Source: Urechis unicinctus | Lineage: Eukaryota > Annelida > Polychaeta > Xenopneusta > Urechidae | NCBI GenBank assembly: GCA_034190875.2 | Contig: CM067348.1 | Span: forward strand, 6,101,482-6,165,481 | Length of the DNA: 64,000 nt | Reading direction: 5' to 3' | In this document: positions 13,301 to 26,384 of the stretch, piece by piece | Numbering within the stretch: position 1 is the stretch's first letter | Layout of the letters: each line of letters begins with the position of its first letter | The notes under the pieces: model-generated | What the model was told of the DNA's origin: nothing | The model's input: the letters and a program-made list of their open reading frames with translations, nothing else | Database searches by the model: none | Made by a program: the position numbers and the translations under genes

Positions 13301-16254
13301 TTGGAGTTAATGATGGCAGAGACAGCGTGTGTACTCCTCTTAGCTCAGCAGTGCTGCACAGGGTCAAATAAACCCCGCCATGACCCACTCTTATCTCCAC
13401 CATCCTTCCTTAATCCATTATTGGACCGATGCTAATTCCAGTGATCACCCACCTCCCTTATACTTATCACAGCTCAAACTATCTGGCAGGGTACGGCTTT
13501 CATGATAGCACTGTTACTCTTTCATCATCCCGGGAATGACCCCTACCGTACATCTACAATGGCGTCTTTCCAATCTTTAAGGAGGAGAAACGGAAAGTAA
13601 ATATATTTCAGCTGTAGCAGTCTGATCTCTAACTAGTGGCGTGACTTTAAAGTTTTGTCTTTAAAGGCCAGTGAAAAAGATTTATTATCAGCCGTCTGGT
13701 TTACCTTGCAATGAACCCGTTGTCCAAATCTAGACACTAACAAATGTGTCCGTTCTCTGCGGCAATCATTAGAGCTAGTTGGATCGTAATAGCAGCATTA
13801 TGGACCAAACAAACTTACCATACTGTTTCCAAATATAGAACGCCGTTGGCAAATTACCAACATGTCGGTCTGGTGTCGACATGTGGCGAACCTGTTCACT
13901 AATCATTCGGACTAGTCGTGCGTTCTTCGGGGCGTGGTAGAATAAGAATGGGTTATGTGCCGTGCCATCGTTGTACCAACAATTGTTATCTGTATCATCC
14001 ACAGTTCTCTGCGTCATTGTAGGTGTTTGTAAGGCACTTTCAGTGTTCGGGTTAATCAGTCGTTTGGGTTCAGGACCTGTCTATCACCCAGGCATAATTT
14101 TTACATGATCAAAACTTGTGTATATGCAATCAGCTCACGCAGATTGTAGGTATAATCAACAAAGTGGATGTAAGCGAGCGTAGTTACGATTGCAGAGAGA
14201 ATACATTAATTTTATATTATGTGCTGTGCTCGAGCAATCGGTTTGCAGTGCAATTAATGTATCCAACATATGGTCACGTACAGCCTTCAAACTCGCTAAA
14301 AGAAGATTACTCGTTGGTTAATGTTGACACTGTCACTGCAACTATTGTAGTACAGAGTACGAGAAATGCAGGCAAAATGTAGATTTATCATGTTTGTGAT
14401 TTCTATACGACTAGTACCCAATATTGATGTGGTACATGACCAGGGTGCTCTACCATACCACAGTAATATCGCCGGCAGCCAACGATTAGTTATAGTGAAT
14501 TTGTCAGAAACAAGTGACGCTTAGAACACTCAGGTTCTTCAGACAGGTGGATATTTTCTGTTACTATGCAACGCATCAGATTAACAGGTATGATATTTAT
14601 AGGCGAGATTGAGCTGCTTATCATTGTACAAATGAACGTTCGGTTGTAACACTAGCGGTCGTTAGAGATAGTATCAGCCGACGTGAATGCTTGATACACC
14701 CCTACCACCCCGCCCCTCGGACATGACCTATTGACCGTTGAGCCACATGTCTTCTTCTACATGGTCACTGGTAAGTGCCGTAAGTATTTTTATAGATGGC
14801 TAGCATGCATGTACTTGCTTTGATCAAAGTATGACAACGTCATTCTTTGATAGAAGTCGTTTATCCCAATACGAGAGATTTTAGGTGTATAGATACCATA
14901 GCGTTTCATAAGGTGGGTCGCAGATTAGTTTTGTAGTGCGTCCTTGTAGTGCGTCCTAAGTGTCTTTTGACACAATTTTATGGCCCTGAGGCATTGAATC
15001 CTATCGATAGCTCGGAGTAAGTTTAGTATGGTTAATTTAGAGGGAGCAGTACTAGGCTTGTGTTCATTGGCCATGTTAAGAAAGGTTCTACGACCTGATC
15101 TTATGGAATAGACCGCAAAAGTGTCTTACACGTTGATTGTTTACAAGCGTTCAATCCAAGGAACGCAGCAAAATGGGCATCGACCGTCATGAAATTCATT
15201 ACCCACTAGTGCTTGTGCTTCTAATTTGACATCAACTCCACAGGTAGTGTATGTTATCTAATGAAGTGGATCCTTACTGTCAGACCAACGTGAACAAATG
15301 TTTCGCACTAGTGTGTTAGAACCTGTGTAATAACAATTAAGTCACTTTATGCATACCACCGTCGATGCTAAAGTAATTACCTGTATGCATGGCAAGTAAG
15401 GTGTTCCATATATTGCCTTGGCATTATTATTGTGACCTGCATATTGCTGCTCTCTATTAATCTATTACTCACAGAGAGATGCCGTCGACTTATAAGGCGT
15501 AAAAATTGACTTACCCATGATATAGCTTTGCATGCGAGTCTGGTCGTCTAATTTGTGCCTGGCTAATTTGTCAAGCGGCTTTACCATACTCATGCGAATG
15601 CTTGTCAAACACTATGTCCTCTGTATCAGGTTGATTTGGTACATATTTACATTGCCAGTCCTTACCCGTCAAAACTAAAGTCTGTGTAGGTACAATTAGA
15701 CTACCTGTAGTTTCAGTGATAATGTAGACAGCATGTACGTCTTTCGTGAGAGCAAATGGTTCGCTTTGGAGGCTCTAATATTTTAGAATTGCGTTTGCAC
15801 ACTGTGCAACAGCGCATGTAGCATACATCACACAGCTCTAACATCAAGGCAGAAATACGCCTACACAAGACCGCTGGAAAAGAAGAAGGAAGACAGCCAA
15901 CCAACCACCGATTTAAAATCCTATGCCACACTTTGGATTTATTCGCTGGAACGTGGTAGCGAGCTGCCGTTTGCTTGTGGCTTGTAGGCTGTTCAACAAG
16001 GCTACATCTCTTCAAGTGGGGCTAAGTTAGTCTCTGTCTAGCTAAGGGGTATGGCCAAAGATAAGCATGGAACTTTTTATGACATTCAGCGTGACAATAT
16101 TATCGGCTGGGCTCAGCACCCGAGCCAAGTAGTAAGATGTGTTTTTAAGTGTGATCTTAGATAATGCACAATAATTTTATAGCATGATAGTTTTGAAGCG
16201 GCTATATTGTAACGCACATAAGAAAAGAAGATCTCTAAAATATTGTATGGCCGA
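7331..16254. other. No recognisable gene
   Basis: Nearly 9 kb without a supportable gene. The longest open frame, 139 codons on the minus strand at 9036-9455, is of the length expected by chance. A 13-bp tandem pair lies at 14931-14956 (TTGTAGTGCGTCC twice). The segment 12200-12760 has some acidic-looking frames on the minus strand, but I cannot assign them. The segment 13775-13890 resembles 21270-21400 (see repeat entries). Confidence 0.4.
13775..13890 (-). repeat. Diverged dispersed repeat, copy 1
   Basis: On the minus strand this segment encodes RHVGNLPTAFYIWKQYG and ends in LLLRSN. A segment at 21270-21400 on the same strand encodes CHGGNCLMVYYIWKHIG and MLNRSN in the matching frame. They share an exact 15-bp block (TGTTTCCAAATATAG on the plus strand). 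Substitutions are not concentrated at third codon positions, so this may be non-coding repeat homology rather than a protein family. Confidence 0.45.
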
Positions 16255-16450
16255 GAAGTTCTCCAAATGTCCCAATGATGTGCCTTGTGGGACACCATAT
16301 GTAACAGGATCATGGTATGGGCACCCCCCTCCCTCTAGTACAACATTAAGGGAACTGTCAATGAGAAAGAAGGTGCTCATGGGGCACTTTATCAAATTCA
16401 TTTGGGAGCTCATGAAGCCGGCATTCTTTGCTAATGCACTGCTGTTAAAC
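16255..16450 (-). mobile_element. Non-LTR retrotransposon reverse-transcriptase fragment
   Basis: Minus-strand frames carry FDKVPHEHLL, matching the RT motif A region of Jockey/CR1/L2-type LINEs (F-D-x-V-P-H). It is followed by VLEGGGCPYHDPVTYGVPQG-TSLG, matching the motif B block (PVTSGVPQGT-LGPLLF in the family). The intervening part is shortened and the sequence after TSLGHL no longer follows the family, so this is an internally deleted, dead scrap. No endonuclease, ORF1 or 3' tail is visible beside it. Confidence 0.75.
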
Positions 16451-18307
16451 TTCTACAAATTTAGAATGAGCGTGAGCAAACCCAAATAGTAGTGGGTGAT
16501 ATTTCTAATCCGAAAACACAGACGCTATTGGTAAGGCATGCTGTTATTCGCTGCTGGGGCAGAATCATCAGACATTGGCCTGTTCTAAGCGTAATTAATT
16601 GTGGCCATCACAAAGTTTTAAAAAAGCACATGCAATTGATCTTGTTTGTTTCCGTCGATCAAATGTATACACATCAAAACTTTGGATAGTATATTTCATT
16701 TGCGTAGAACGGCGAGCTGTCGGACACAAAGAAAGGTTGATTTTGCATGACAAAAAAATCCTGCTATCAACTCCATGCCCTCGCCTCTCCTGGTTTAATT
16801 ATTGAATATTTTAAGCCTTAGTTACAATATTGAAGAAAACATGCTAACTAGTCAATTAATCATTGCATTGCAAACGAGCGCATAATGCTCTAATACGCAG
16901 GAATAGTGATTGATGTACACTAGTTGAACGTGTCAATTCTGATGCTTAAAGTTTTTTTTTGCTCTCAGATATTTTGCTCCAATAGAAACAAAAACGTTTC
17001 CAAACAAATTAGTCGGGTTGTCCAGCATACCAAATTAGCTTCTAAATTAGTTTTTCTTATGTATGGTTTGCCTAGTTTATTATATGAATTCCCTATCTGG
17101 TTCATATGAGAATGTGAAACGAATGGTAAAACGTAATTGTTGAATGCTTTTAGCATTCCTCGAGGTAGTTAATTTGTTTCGCTTTGCAGATGTCTAGGTT
17201 ATGTATTTTTCAACTGTAGGGGAGACTTTATGACACTGATATTACCCATCACCCGTAGAGTAAAGGTTATTGTAAATCCTCGTTGATCAAGTATTGATCA
17301 TTATTGGGGAACAGAGAATGTAGGGTCGAATTTTTAACTAGATCTGTACAACTGGCATTGTCCGTTTGAATCAATTTGTATATTCATACCAGTGATCGCA
17401 AGTCATATATCATGTAGGATGACATATTGATTAGCGCTTATATACGGGATGATGTTTCTGCTGGCCTCGCCGATGGATGTCACGCTAAACATTATCCGCT
17501 TATTGATGGCTTAATATGCCCTAGCACCAGCTTTAATAAGCTGAGCAAGGGGTCATATATAGGCTTCGTCGCTAACTCAACTCTATTCGAAGGGGGTAGA
17601 CTTAAACCACAAAGTAGTACAGAAAATGCATCAGGGCCAATTTGGACTTTACAATTCAGACGTGGTCATCATCACATCCTCGTTATACATCTATCTCACA
17701 GAATAAAACCGCGTGCTACTAAGCTTGTTGTAGGTATGTCTGAGTGACGTTGCGAACAAAGATATCGCTTGTAAGGACAGACATTGCTTAAAACACAGAA
17801 ATGTAAATAAAAATCATATCAGTTTTGATTTGTTCATGTCAATATTATATAATCCCGTCAGTGAGCAAATACAATATCAAAGAAGAAGTCAATGTTGACC
17901 TGAGCTGAGTATTTCTTCTCACTCTTTTGGACAGGGCGTCATTAAGCGTTTAGAGCAATCGTCACACAAAATATCTGGGTGTTGATTAACTTCATCACGG
18001 ATGTTACCTGTGTATATGTTCATCGCATATGCAGCACATTGTTCTATAAACGCAGTTATTAACCATTATTGTTTGTAAATAGACAGAGGTGTGCACAGTG
18101 TTTGTGTAAGGTTTACAGGTTAATCCATCGATAGGTGAATCTAATTGTTATGCAAGGACCTGCTGAAAATATAGCGAAAACTGATAGATAGGGTCTGGAA
18201 GTGATCGAATTATTTTGAAGTATTTTAAACCTGGAATGTGCATTTGCGGCTTCCATTCCACCATATCTCAACTAGCTAGCCCATTCCAGGCGCTTGAAGG
18301 TTCAGCC

Positions 18308-18354
18308 GATATATGACGCAACTAATCATTCCTTCAAATTAGTCGCATATATCC
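18308..18354. repeat. Stem-loop with 16-19-nt arms
   Basis: GATATATGACGCAACTAAT and ATTAGTCGCATATATC pair with a small internal bulge around an 11-nt loop. It lies in otherwise plain sequence; size and pairing are compatible with a small palindromic repeat, and a small-RNA role is only a possibility. Confidence 0.55.
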
Positions 18355-21269
18355 ACTTGTTACATCTGCCTTAGGATGTCTCGGTTTGCCTTGGATGGCT
18401 AATTGTGCCCCATGATTAGCCGGGTAAGCTACTGGGTGACATCTATTTGATTAATGTCGTGCACCTGTCAAGATGATCACCTTTACGTGCATCCACTTTA
18501 TCTTAATACTGTATCGATATTCGACGGTTATTCTCTAAGCAATGGCCTGCAGCCAAATGTGCATTTAAAATTGACCCATAATGTTTCCACTTTAACTGTT
18601 CAGTGCAGTTCATGGTGAGTCCGTGGATATGTCGGTTCATAGGATTAGGCGTTTGCAAATAAGCAATTGCTTAGACGGCTTATTAATTAACCATGGCGAC
18701 ACTCAAGATACACAATAAAGCAGCGTAATTAGTAACTGGGATTAATCTACTAGCCAATTTGTATTAGGACAAGATCCAGCAATATCCGATGCACGTATAC
18801 ACTACGATACCGATATATTCGGAATTGTTGAGATTATATGTACTTAAGTGGCCTCCTGTGGATTATTAGTGCTGAAAGAGGTTTTAATTTATGGCGCTAT
18901 CGATTCACTACTGGTTACCGTTTTTGTTGAGTTTACACATTGATGAGGTTGTTGCCAGTGACAGTTGTGTTGGGCAAGGGTCACTTACAGAATTTGACAT
19001 GATTTGCCCACTTTTAGCATCCGTTAACTTTTGTGAAATCAGGATTGATCTTGCGATATGTTGTATGTATGGGTAGTTGTGTTATCACGCTGTGCATTAA
19101 ACAGACTGCCAATACCTCGAATGGCGATACCAATTTCCCTCATGATCAATTGGCTGTCACATACAGGAGCATGAATTTCGTGAGCTAGCAACCACAGGTC
19201 ACACGAAAAGAATTATGGATATGCATATATCTTCCCTGGAGATGACCGACCTATGTCTGTGGTCAGCAACTTCCCAATTTGATGAATGGATAAACATAAG
19301 TGAGTTTCATTGGCTTTGTATCGCACATGGCCAATCCTCTACTCAACCGCAAAAATGTCTCATTCCTCTCTCTAATAGTATAGGAAACATCTCTTAGAGT
19401 GTATCTATCAATGAGTCGTCAGGATTTACTCCTTCCATTGAAATGTCAATTTTCAGTGTTGCTTACCTTAGTTACAAATATTGATTCAATGGGCATTTAA
19501 GTAAATAGTAACTATCTAGGGCCAGGTGCACATGTACTTGTGTTGCTATGTGACTATCTAAGCAGCTTGATATGGTAACAGCGACAAATGTGAATATTAA
19601 GTAGTCCTATTTGTACAAAATTTAATGGGTATAAAAGTGATAAGAATGGAGGGCGATAAGTCTGTTCTTAAAATCCCCCGAACATAAAACATAAAAGCAC
19701 AATACACCTGACAGACATAATTGTGCTACACAGGTGTAAAGGTTTCTAATTGTATTTAACAAACTGCTCATACCACATCTTTACCCCAGAGGGGACAACA
19801 GTGGGAAGGTGTATTAATTGCGCTTCGAACGAATCAAATAACGCGCTTAACTGGAACCCACGCCAAGTGCTTCAGAGATGGAACGCACCAGTCGAGCAAT
19901 GACCACTCCATCCCGCGCCACACGCAATCGGACGCTTATTTTGTAATCGATTTAGCGCACCTAATAGCACAACAATGCTGGCGTATTCTCTGTAGCGCAT
20001 TAACAAATGATCTCATTTTGTCAAACCTGCAAGCAATACAGGATAGTATTCCACGGGGATAGAGTCCGATGACAATTGAACAAGGAGTCTAGTTAATGTT
20101 AAACCTTTTCGAATTGAAATTAAGAGATATAGCACCTACGACGCAAGACATGTACCAAATACCTTTTGATGGGAAAAGTATACCTTGGTTAAGTTGATTT
20201 CAATAACACAGAGGTGCTGCAACAGCAGCAGGCTTATTATTCACGGCTTGCTAGTATTCCATTTTTCCAAGTGTCTCGCTGGAATGGCTCTGAGCAATAT
20301 ACAACTTTCTATTCTACTGATAATAATGAAGCACAATAAGAACATATAACGTAGCTCAGCGTATACTTTTCTAAACCATATTCCGACGTCCATAACCAGG
20401 AATAAATGTTAACGGACGTAGCTTGCAAATGTTCCAAGTTATCCCTCACATACTCGCTTAGTTTGTGCAACGGTGTAATGAAGAACAATGCTCTATGAGC
20501 AAAGATATTTGTTAACGGAAGCTTCTTAGTCAAAGGCACTTATGAAATGCCGGTAAATTTATATTAATCAGCATTTGTGAAGTACCCTCATTCAAAAGAG
20601 CAAAACAAGCTCGAAATTATTTTGTTTGTTGGTTTGCTATGCGGACGCTCTTCTTTTTTTTAATGCGCGACTCTAAAATAAGCGGAAAAAATATTTATGA
20701 CTCAAAGTTGGTAGAGCATCAATCCGAAAAAACGGTACGAATCTTGCAATGACATAATACTAACAGTTTGCTTGCTATTCATGAATCTGTTCAACCTGTG
20801 AAATCGATATCGTTGTACACTGAGAATATTGTATGTTCTTTACAAATACGTATTGTTCACAATGTATCCAAACTCAAATGCACTCAAATATTCATATTCG
20901 AAGTATGAGGTCCTGGCATAAGCTATCATTGTGTTAATAATATACAGAGCCAAGCTAAGGGCAACTCATGACGTAGTTTGGTTAAACCTTATTGGCTGCA
21001 TTAACATTAGATAAGTATTATGTTAAGATACCATTGATGCGCCAACAGCATGACGATAGCTATTGTTACCATATGTTCTGCTATTCTCAGATACTTTGTG
21101 TCGAACGGTTTAATTTATGTAGACAAGAGTAATTGTTGATTGAGGAGTTTCATCACTCAGAGAACTAATACGATCTGCCCAAGTATGGAGGTGAATTTTT
21201 CAACCGTCTGCTTAATGGGCGGTTCAACCAGGTACACTCAACAATCTGGCATCACTTTAACGGGATTTA

Positions 21270-21400
21270 TTACTCCGGTTTAGCATCATGACTAATACAA
21301 CGATATAGGGCACACAGCGACCAATGTGTTTCCAAATATAGTACACCATAAGACAATTACCGCCGTGACAGTCTGCTACCGTTTAGTCTCGTCTAAAATT
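21270..21400 (-). repeat. Diverged dispersed repeat, copy 2
   Basis: Partner of 13775-13890: TGTTTCCAAATATAG is identical and similarity continues on both sides. The translated minus frames align over about 30 residues with one 8-residue gap. A stop codon lies just upstream in the same frame, so if it was ever coding it is now broken. Confidence 0.45.
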
Positions 21401-22140
21401 GCATGAGACGCTGAACTGGAAGGAACTTGTTATTCCATCAATAGCACCAATTTCGGTTGATGACGACCTATGACAGGACATGACATTGACAAAACGCCAA
21501 TTTAGGCATAGCCTATTCTGTAAGTCGCATACTGACAAAATGGCATGGTAACTGATCCTGCAAGCGCGGGATGTTACCTCATCGGACAGACGTGGGTACC
21601 AATATTTGATTATCCTTCTAATCCTCGATTACATAACGCCCAATGTAGGCATCCGGGATGTGGTATTACAAGAACAGTTATATGCTGGCCATACTGGCGC
21701 CCACTATGGTTATCCGAATTAGCCATCATCACTTTGGAGCAATGTACATGAATTGCCGATTTCGTCACTGCCTTGTAGCGCATATTATATGATATCCTGA
21801 TATGTGTTTGTGAGGCAGTTAAATGGCTGCTTTGGTTCCTAAATGCACCAACACTTAAGCATGACTCAACATAACCTATTTGACCTATGTGGGCATAGTT
21901 CATTGCTGCAAAAACGATACGATCAAAACATAATAAATGCAATCAAAGATTTTATTTCAGCCTCTCTCAATTTGATATCAATTAATTGGTTTTGTCTTCG
22001 TTCCGTTTCAAATCTCAGTCGCCGACCAATATGTCAATTACATCGTCAGACTTTTGTTTCACATTTCAAAATAAGCGTCCTTTGTCTTGCAGCGGCCAAT
22101 TATTTGTTACAAATACTATATGCGTTTTGAGCGTCACCAC

Positions 22141-22161
22141 TATATATATATATATATATAT
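22141..22161. repeat. (TA)n microsatellite
   Basis: About ten uninterrupted TA units, the shortest of several TA arrays in the window. Confidence 0.9.
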
Positions 22162-22256
22162 GTTTATTTCGTACTCAAGGTACCTGCATAAACAATAATT
22201 GTGATACATAAATTTAAACTATAGTGCTACATTCAACGGAAAAAGAGATAAAACTG

Positions 22257-22652
22257 CTACGATACTAAAATATCTTGTATCATCAAATAAATCATTTCAT
22301 CGTCAAATTCATCAATCATAATTTCATTGTTTTTAACGCAAAACAATGTATTTAAGATACAGACCAAAGCATTCTGTTCATCTGTTAACGACACTTTCTT
22401 GATAATTTGTGTGATATTGAACCCCACCTCATTATGTACATTAATGTTGTATTTGCGTCTAAGGTAAGCAATATTGCGACCCAAAGGTGAAAGGGCATTA
22501 GAACAATCATGTTTGATCACATACTTAACTACTGCATTGTCACTGTGATTCATTTGAACAATCATTTTCAGCGTTTTTATGCATAAGGAAACGCTAATGG
22601 TCAAGTGACATAACTTAGATTCAATCCTGCCAATTATCGTTGAAGGCTCCAT
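22257..22652 (-). mobile_element. LINE ORF2 C-terminal fragment
   Basis: An open frame of about 130 residues whose central part (SPLGRNIAYLRRKYNINVHN) matches the region after the RT domain of CR1/Jockey-like LINEs. In that family a G-R-N-x-x-Y-L-x-x-K-Y-N block follows a segment like VQMNHSDNAVVKYVIKH. The same domain type recurs at 30443-30949 and 61640-62177. The RT catalytic core is absent upstream, so this is a 5'-truncated copy. Family knowledge supports the class; the clade is inferred. Confidence 0.6.
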
Positions 22653-22882
22653 AACTGCGCACTGTACTTCGCCTCATTTGTCGATGACTATACACGGTCG
22701 GCCGTCTGCTCGCAAATATCACCCATTGTATTCGCAAAATACCACGGTCTAGACTATTGAATCGTATGTTTAAAAAAAATATCCAAATGCGTGGTAAAAA
22801 TATGTACCGTGGCATGAAGTGCTTACAAAAAGTCAACGGCAGCCAGTTAGCAGTTTATTAATCCAAGCGGTGCCGGTGTTAC

Positions 22883-23010
22883 AGGCCAAGATATACCCCC
22901 TGCCCTGATTACACCCGGGGTTAAAGTGGCCTAGGCCAGAATATACAAGGGTATATTCCGACCTAGGCCAGATAATACCCCAGGGTATATTCTGACCTAG
23001 CCCCCCCCCC
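22883..23010. repeat. Interlocked palindromic CCTAGG/GTATATTC repeat
   Basis: GGCCTAGGCCAGAATATAC pairs with GTATATTCCGACCTAGGCC, and the second arm is reused as the first arm of a further hairpin (CTAGGCCAGATAATACC with GGTATATTCTGACCTAG). A partial unit (GGCCAAGATATACCCC) lies at 22883-22898. The block ends in ten consecutive C at 23001-23010. Confidence 0.75.
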
Positions 23011-23579
23011 ATCACGCATAATGTTTAAGGACAATTGTTTGATTTAATTTTACGCAATGGCGAAAGAACCCTTTACCCACAATTCAACATTTTAATCGCT
23101 TAAATATAAACTAATCAAATGTAATGAATCATCATCTGAAAAAATTATGATAAATAATATGTAATATCTCTGAATCCTGTACACATATCTAAATACTGAT
23201 AACAACATTGGAGTGCTCCGACACATTCTCAAGGTATAATGCATGATCTGTGAAGCTTTGGAGGCTAACAGTGACGGGATATCATCAGCAATCTGTACAG
23301 ATAATGTTTGAGCTTCGTTTGGATGCCAGTGATCATGTGCTGAACGACATTTCAAGCTCGGCCGGATCCAGTTCATAGAAATGCTTAGGATACTTTTTGC
23401 CAGAGCTGATGTAGAAATTCAAAAACTGGTTGTACAGGTTATCATCCATAATCGACTTTATGAACCAAACTGAATAATATTATCCTTACAGTAGCACAAA
23501 CGAAGGGTGAACGAATCTAAGTGATCCATATTCGCCCTGAGCTGGACACGACGCACGAGCTGTCTTTTAAAATGAACTC

Positions 23580-23721
23580 AACGTCACGGCACGAACGTCG
23601 CCTCGGCCTTGTGGCAACGTCACGCATCGTGAAAGGTGCGCTCGAAGTGGGAGTTGGCTTCCGCAACGGTCTTAACGTCACAGCACAAATGTCCCATCGG
23701 TCATGTGGCAATGTTACGCAA
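23580..23721 (+). repeat. Direct duplication, 94-bp period
   Basis: AACGTCACGGCACGAACGTCG onward (23580-23627) is repeated with divergence at 23674-23721. Read in frame, each copy encodes NVTA-x-x-S-x-R-x-CGNVT, but because 94 is not a multiple of 3 the two copies are in different frames within one stretch. Confidence 0.7.
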
Positions 23722-24900
23722 CTGGAAATAGAATTAATAATTTTGTTTTCAACCATGCTATTCTTTGTTATGATTAAATGAAACTCTTGACATTGAAATA
23801 TAGACTTATTTATTAGTTTGGCTGGGGGTTTTTCCGGCCTGCTACACCGGGTATAATTGCCATGCCAACCTTGACTGTTTTTAATACAATACTGACCACT
23901 TTCACAACAAGCAACGGAAATGAGCTGACATTTATTGATGCCTATCACGGTGGTAACCCTGATTAATGGCTTCACGCTGGTGTTTTGCTGTAAATTGAAA
24001 TGTAGTCATAAAGGTATCAAACTTGATTGGTGGAAAATAGGATTTTGAACGCCGTTAATATAAAAAGGAAGTATGGACACTATTGTAAGCGTTACATGCA
24101 GGAGCTGATCAAAGTGGCTTTATTGCCCATATATTACATTTCAGCAAATGAGATGAAAGGCGCGGCATGTTCTCCAACAGAGTTGAGGGCGCATCATGTA
24201 GCAGAAGTAATCTACTGTTATGAACTTCAAGGGGTCGATCAGGACCACGTGACATACGTTCTTAATCTTAACAATTTTATTAAACAAAGGAATGTAATGC
24301 ACAGTTTGCTAAGACAAAACATACGACTTGCATACGACCAGCTCGCACGCAGTGCGTAGCATTAAATAATAGATACATGTACGCGGCACAATAGCTTGTT
24401 ATGTAACAATATGCTGGCTAATGCTCAATCGAATGGTAACCGGCATGATTTTATGACACTTATGTACATCCAGAAAACGTATCGCATTTGTTAATAGCAA
24501 AACAGCGTTAAATATACATAATGTATGTCACACAATATGGCATTAAACGTCTGTATGAAGTTTTTGTTGCAATACTCGATCGTTCAAAGCGTCTGTCCTG
24601 ACAAGAAGGTAGAGCGAAAATGTATTATTCCCAAAACGCAATCGTTAATAGACAATATATGCAGAGACGGGATGCTAAAATGCGCATTGCGGCATCAGCA
24701 CAGCATATTAAGGCATAATGTACATTACAAGTGTAATTCAATAAGCCGGATCACACTGATTCTACTAAAATTGATAAGCGGGTAATTTTAGTGGATAAGC
24801 GTGTTTGAAGACCCATTCATGAAATTAATGACCGCATATGTTAATATTTCCCTTCTTTAGTACAATTACCCAAGCTCAAGCATCGACCGTTTGCAGAAAG

Positions 24901-24955
24901 CACAGGCACTCGAGCGCCCACTCGCAAATCAGATGTCCGAACGCGAGTGCCTGTG
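24901..24955. repeat. Perfect 12-bp stem hairpin with an alternative stem
   Basis: CACAGGCACTCG (24901-24912) and CGAGTGCCTGTG (24944-24955) are exact reverse complements. The inner CACTCGC at about 24920-24926 can pair with the same GCGAGTG, giving a competing shorter hairpin. Confidence 0.75.
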
Positions 24956-26384
24956 GCATAACGAGTCACGTTTGTTTATTTATAAACAATAACAATGTCA
25001 CGCCTTATGCTGTTTTATTATTCAATTATATGTTTCGCTCACACACAGCAAAGTGGCGTCGGCGTACAGGGTGATGCGATTACCATTCCTAGCATATAAT
25101 TCCTGTTAACTGCCTCAAGCTTTCCCTTTAGTTGTCTAATGGTGCCAGTATACGTAACAGAATAACGGTGCGGGACTGCGTCATAGGTTACTCTTTTTTG
25201 TTTGCTGCCTTTCTCGACAACTGTGCTTGCCGGTAAAAAAACCGCCTCCAATTATTCAGGTAAAACATATTCTGAATTCTATAAACAGGCGGAGCTCAGC
25301 AATAGCACAAGAAAATGCGAGAGTTGCGCATGCGTATCTGCTGGTCTAAGATAACTATTCATTGGTATACATTTGCACACAAGTTTGAAGCTTATTAAAA
25401 TGCGCAATTATTGATTCCCAATAACATGAAATAATTGAAAATAAGTCATTTTAGCAACTACACTCATAGTGCGGCTGCAGTTTAGTTGATTAGTACTCAT
25501 CTGCAACCATTCATTACACCTCTCACCCGCTTGTGATTCCAAACAATGCGTGTTGCTACGGATCTATGGTATATGATAAATCAATCTATGAAAAGGGATG
25601 AATGTACTTGTAAGGGTTAATAAATATGCGATAATATACAAGTATATAGAAATATTTTGCAAACGCATTATTTTTGAGCGATTCACAATTATCTAATAGT
25701 TGCGTGCCGAAGGGGTAAGTCACAAATGTTGTGCACAAAACTTTGCCAACGCTGCCAACAGTGTCACAATTAACGAAGAAACTTTGATGAGTTAGTTATT
25801 GTAAGAAGTGTATTTAAAATATACAACATATATATATAAAGTAATGTTTGACCCCCAAAAAATTGCAAGAAAAGTTTTTTTTGTCTTTTTGTGTTCAATT
25901 AGCTGTACTTAAGCGCATTCTAAAAGTTAATCAAATTTGAGCCACCGGAAAGTGGTGAAATTACATAATATCCAATATGGCCGCCATTGAATTATGAATG
26001 TACAGCAAACTTTTTAATGGTTGGTTTTAGACCCCATAAATGTATTACAAACATATATAAATGTGATATCTTAGATTCAAATAAGGTCATGATGAGTTCA
26101 CCTGGATGTCCCTATGACGTAGTATTGCATCATCATGACGTAGTGGGTTGCTGCATAGATCAAGACCGCCAGAACTGGTAGAAAACCAACATTTCGGCTC
26201 TTGATAATCAATCAGATGCACATACACAAGGAACCACAACTTGGAAGGGCTTTTGAACCATCTACGTCATGGTCATACGCCATACGTCACACATCATAAA
26301 TTACCAAAATGTCCCAAATAATTGACATAGTACACACCTGAATTTTCTTATCTAGTTCAAGTGTCTTTCACACAATATAATTGT

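Larger units (their letters stand above)
16451..22256. other. No recognisable gene
   Basis: Only short chance-length frames. It holds a 47-nt stem-loop at 18308-18354, the second copy of the dispersed repeat at 21270-21400, and a short (TA)n run at 22141-22161. A plus-strand frame at 17427-17747 looks superficially protein-like but has no recognisable motif. Confidence 0.4.
22653..26384. other. No recognisable gene; several small repeats
   Basis: This holds the interlocked palindromes at 22883-23010, a 94-bp-period duplication at 23580-23721 and a strong hairpin at 24901-24955. A plus frame at 24027-24359 is of chance length and unassigned. The right end may contain the 3' untranslated region of the minus-strand gene that stops at 26385. 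Confidence 0.4.

Noticed and set aside
17427..17747. 106-codon plus-strand frame that looks protein-like
   Set aside because: Length is within chance expectation; no domain recognised and no second copy found.
24027..24359. 110-codon plus frame considered as an RT fragment
   Set aside because: No RT motif (no FxDD, GVPQG or SxxxP block) and length is within chance.
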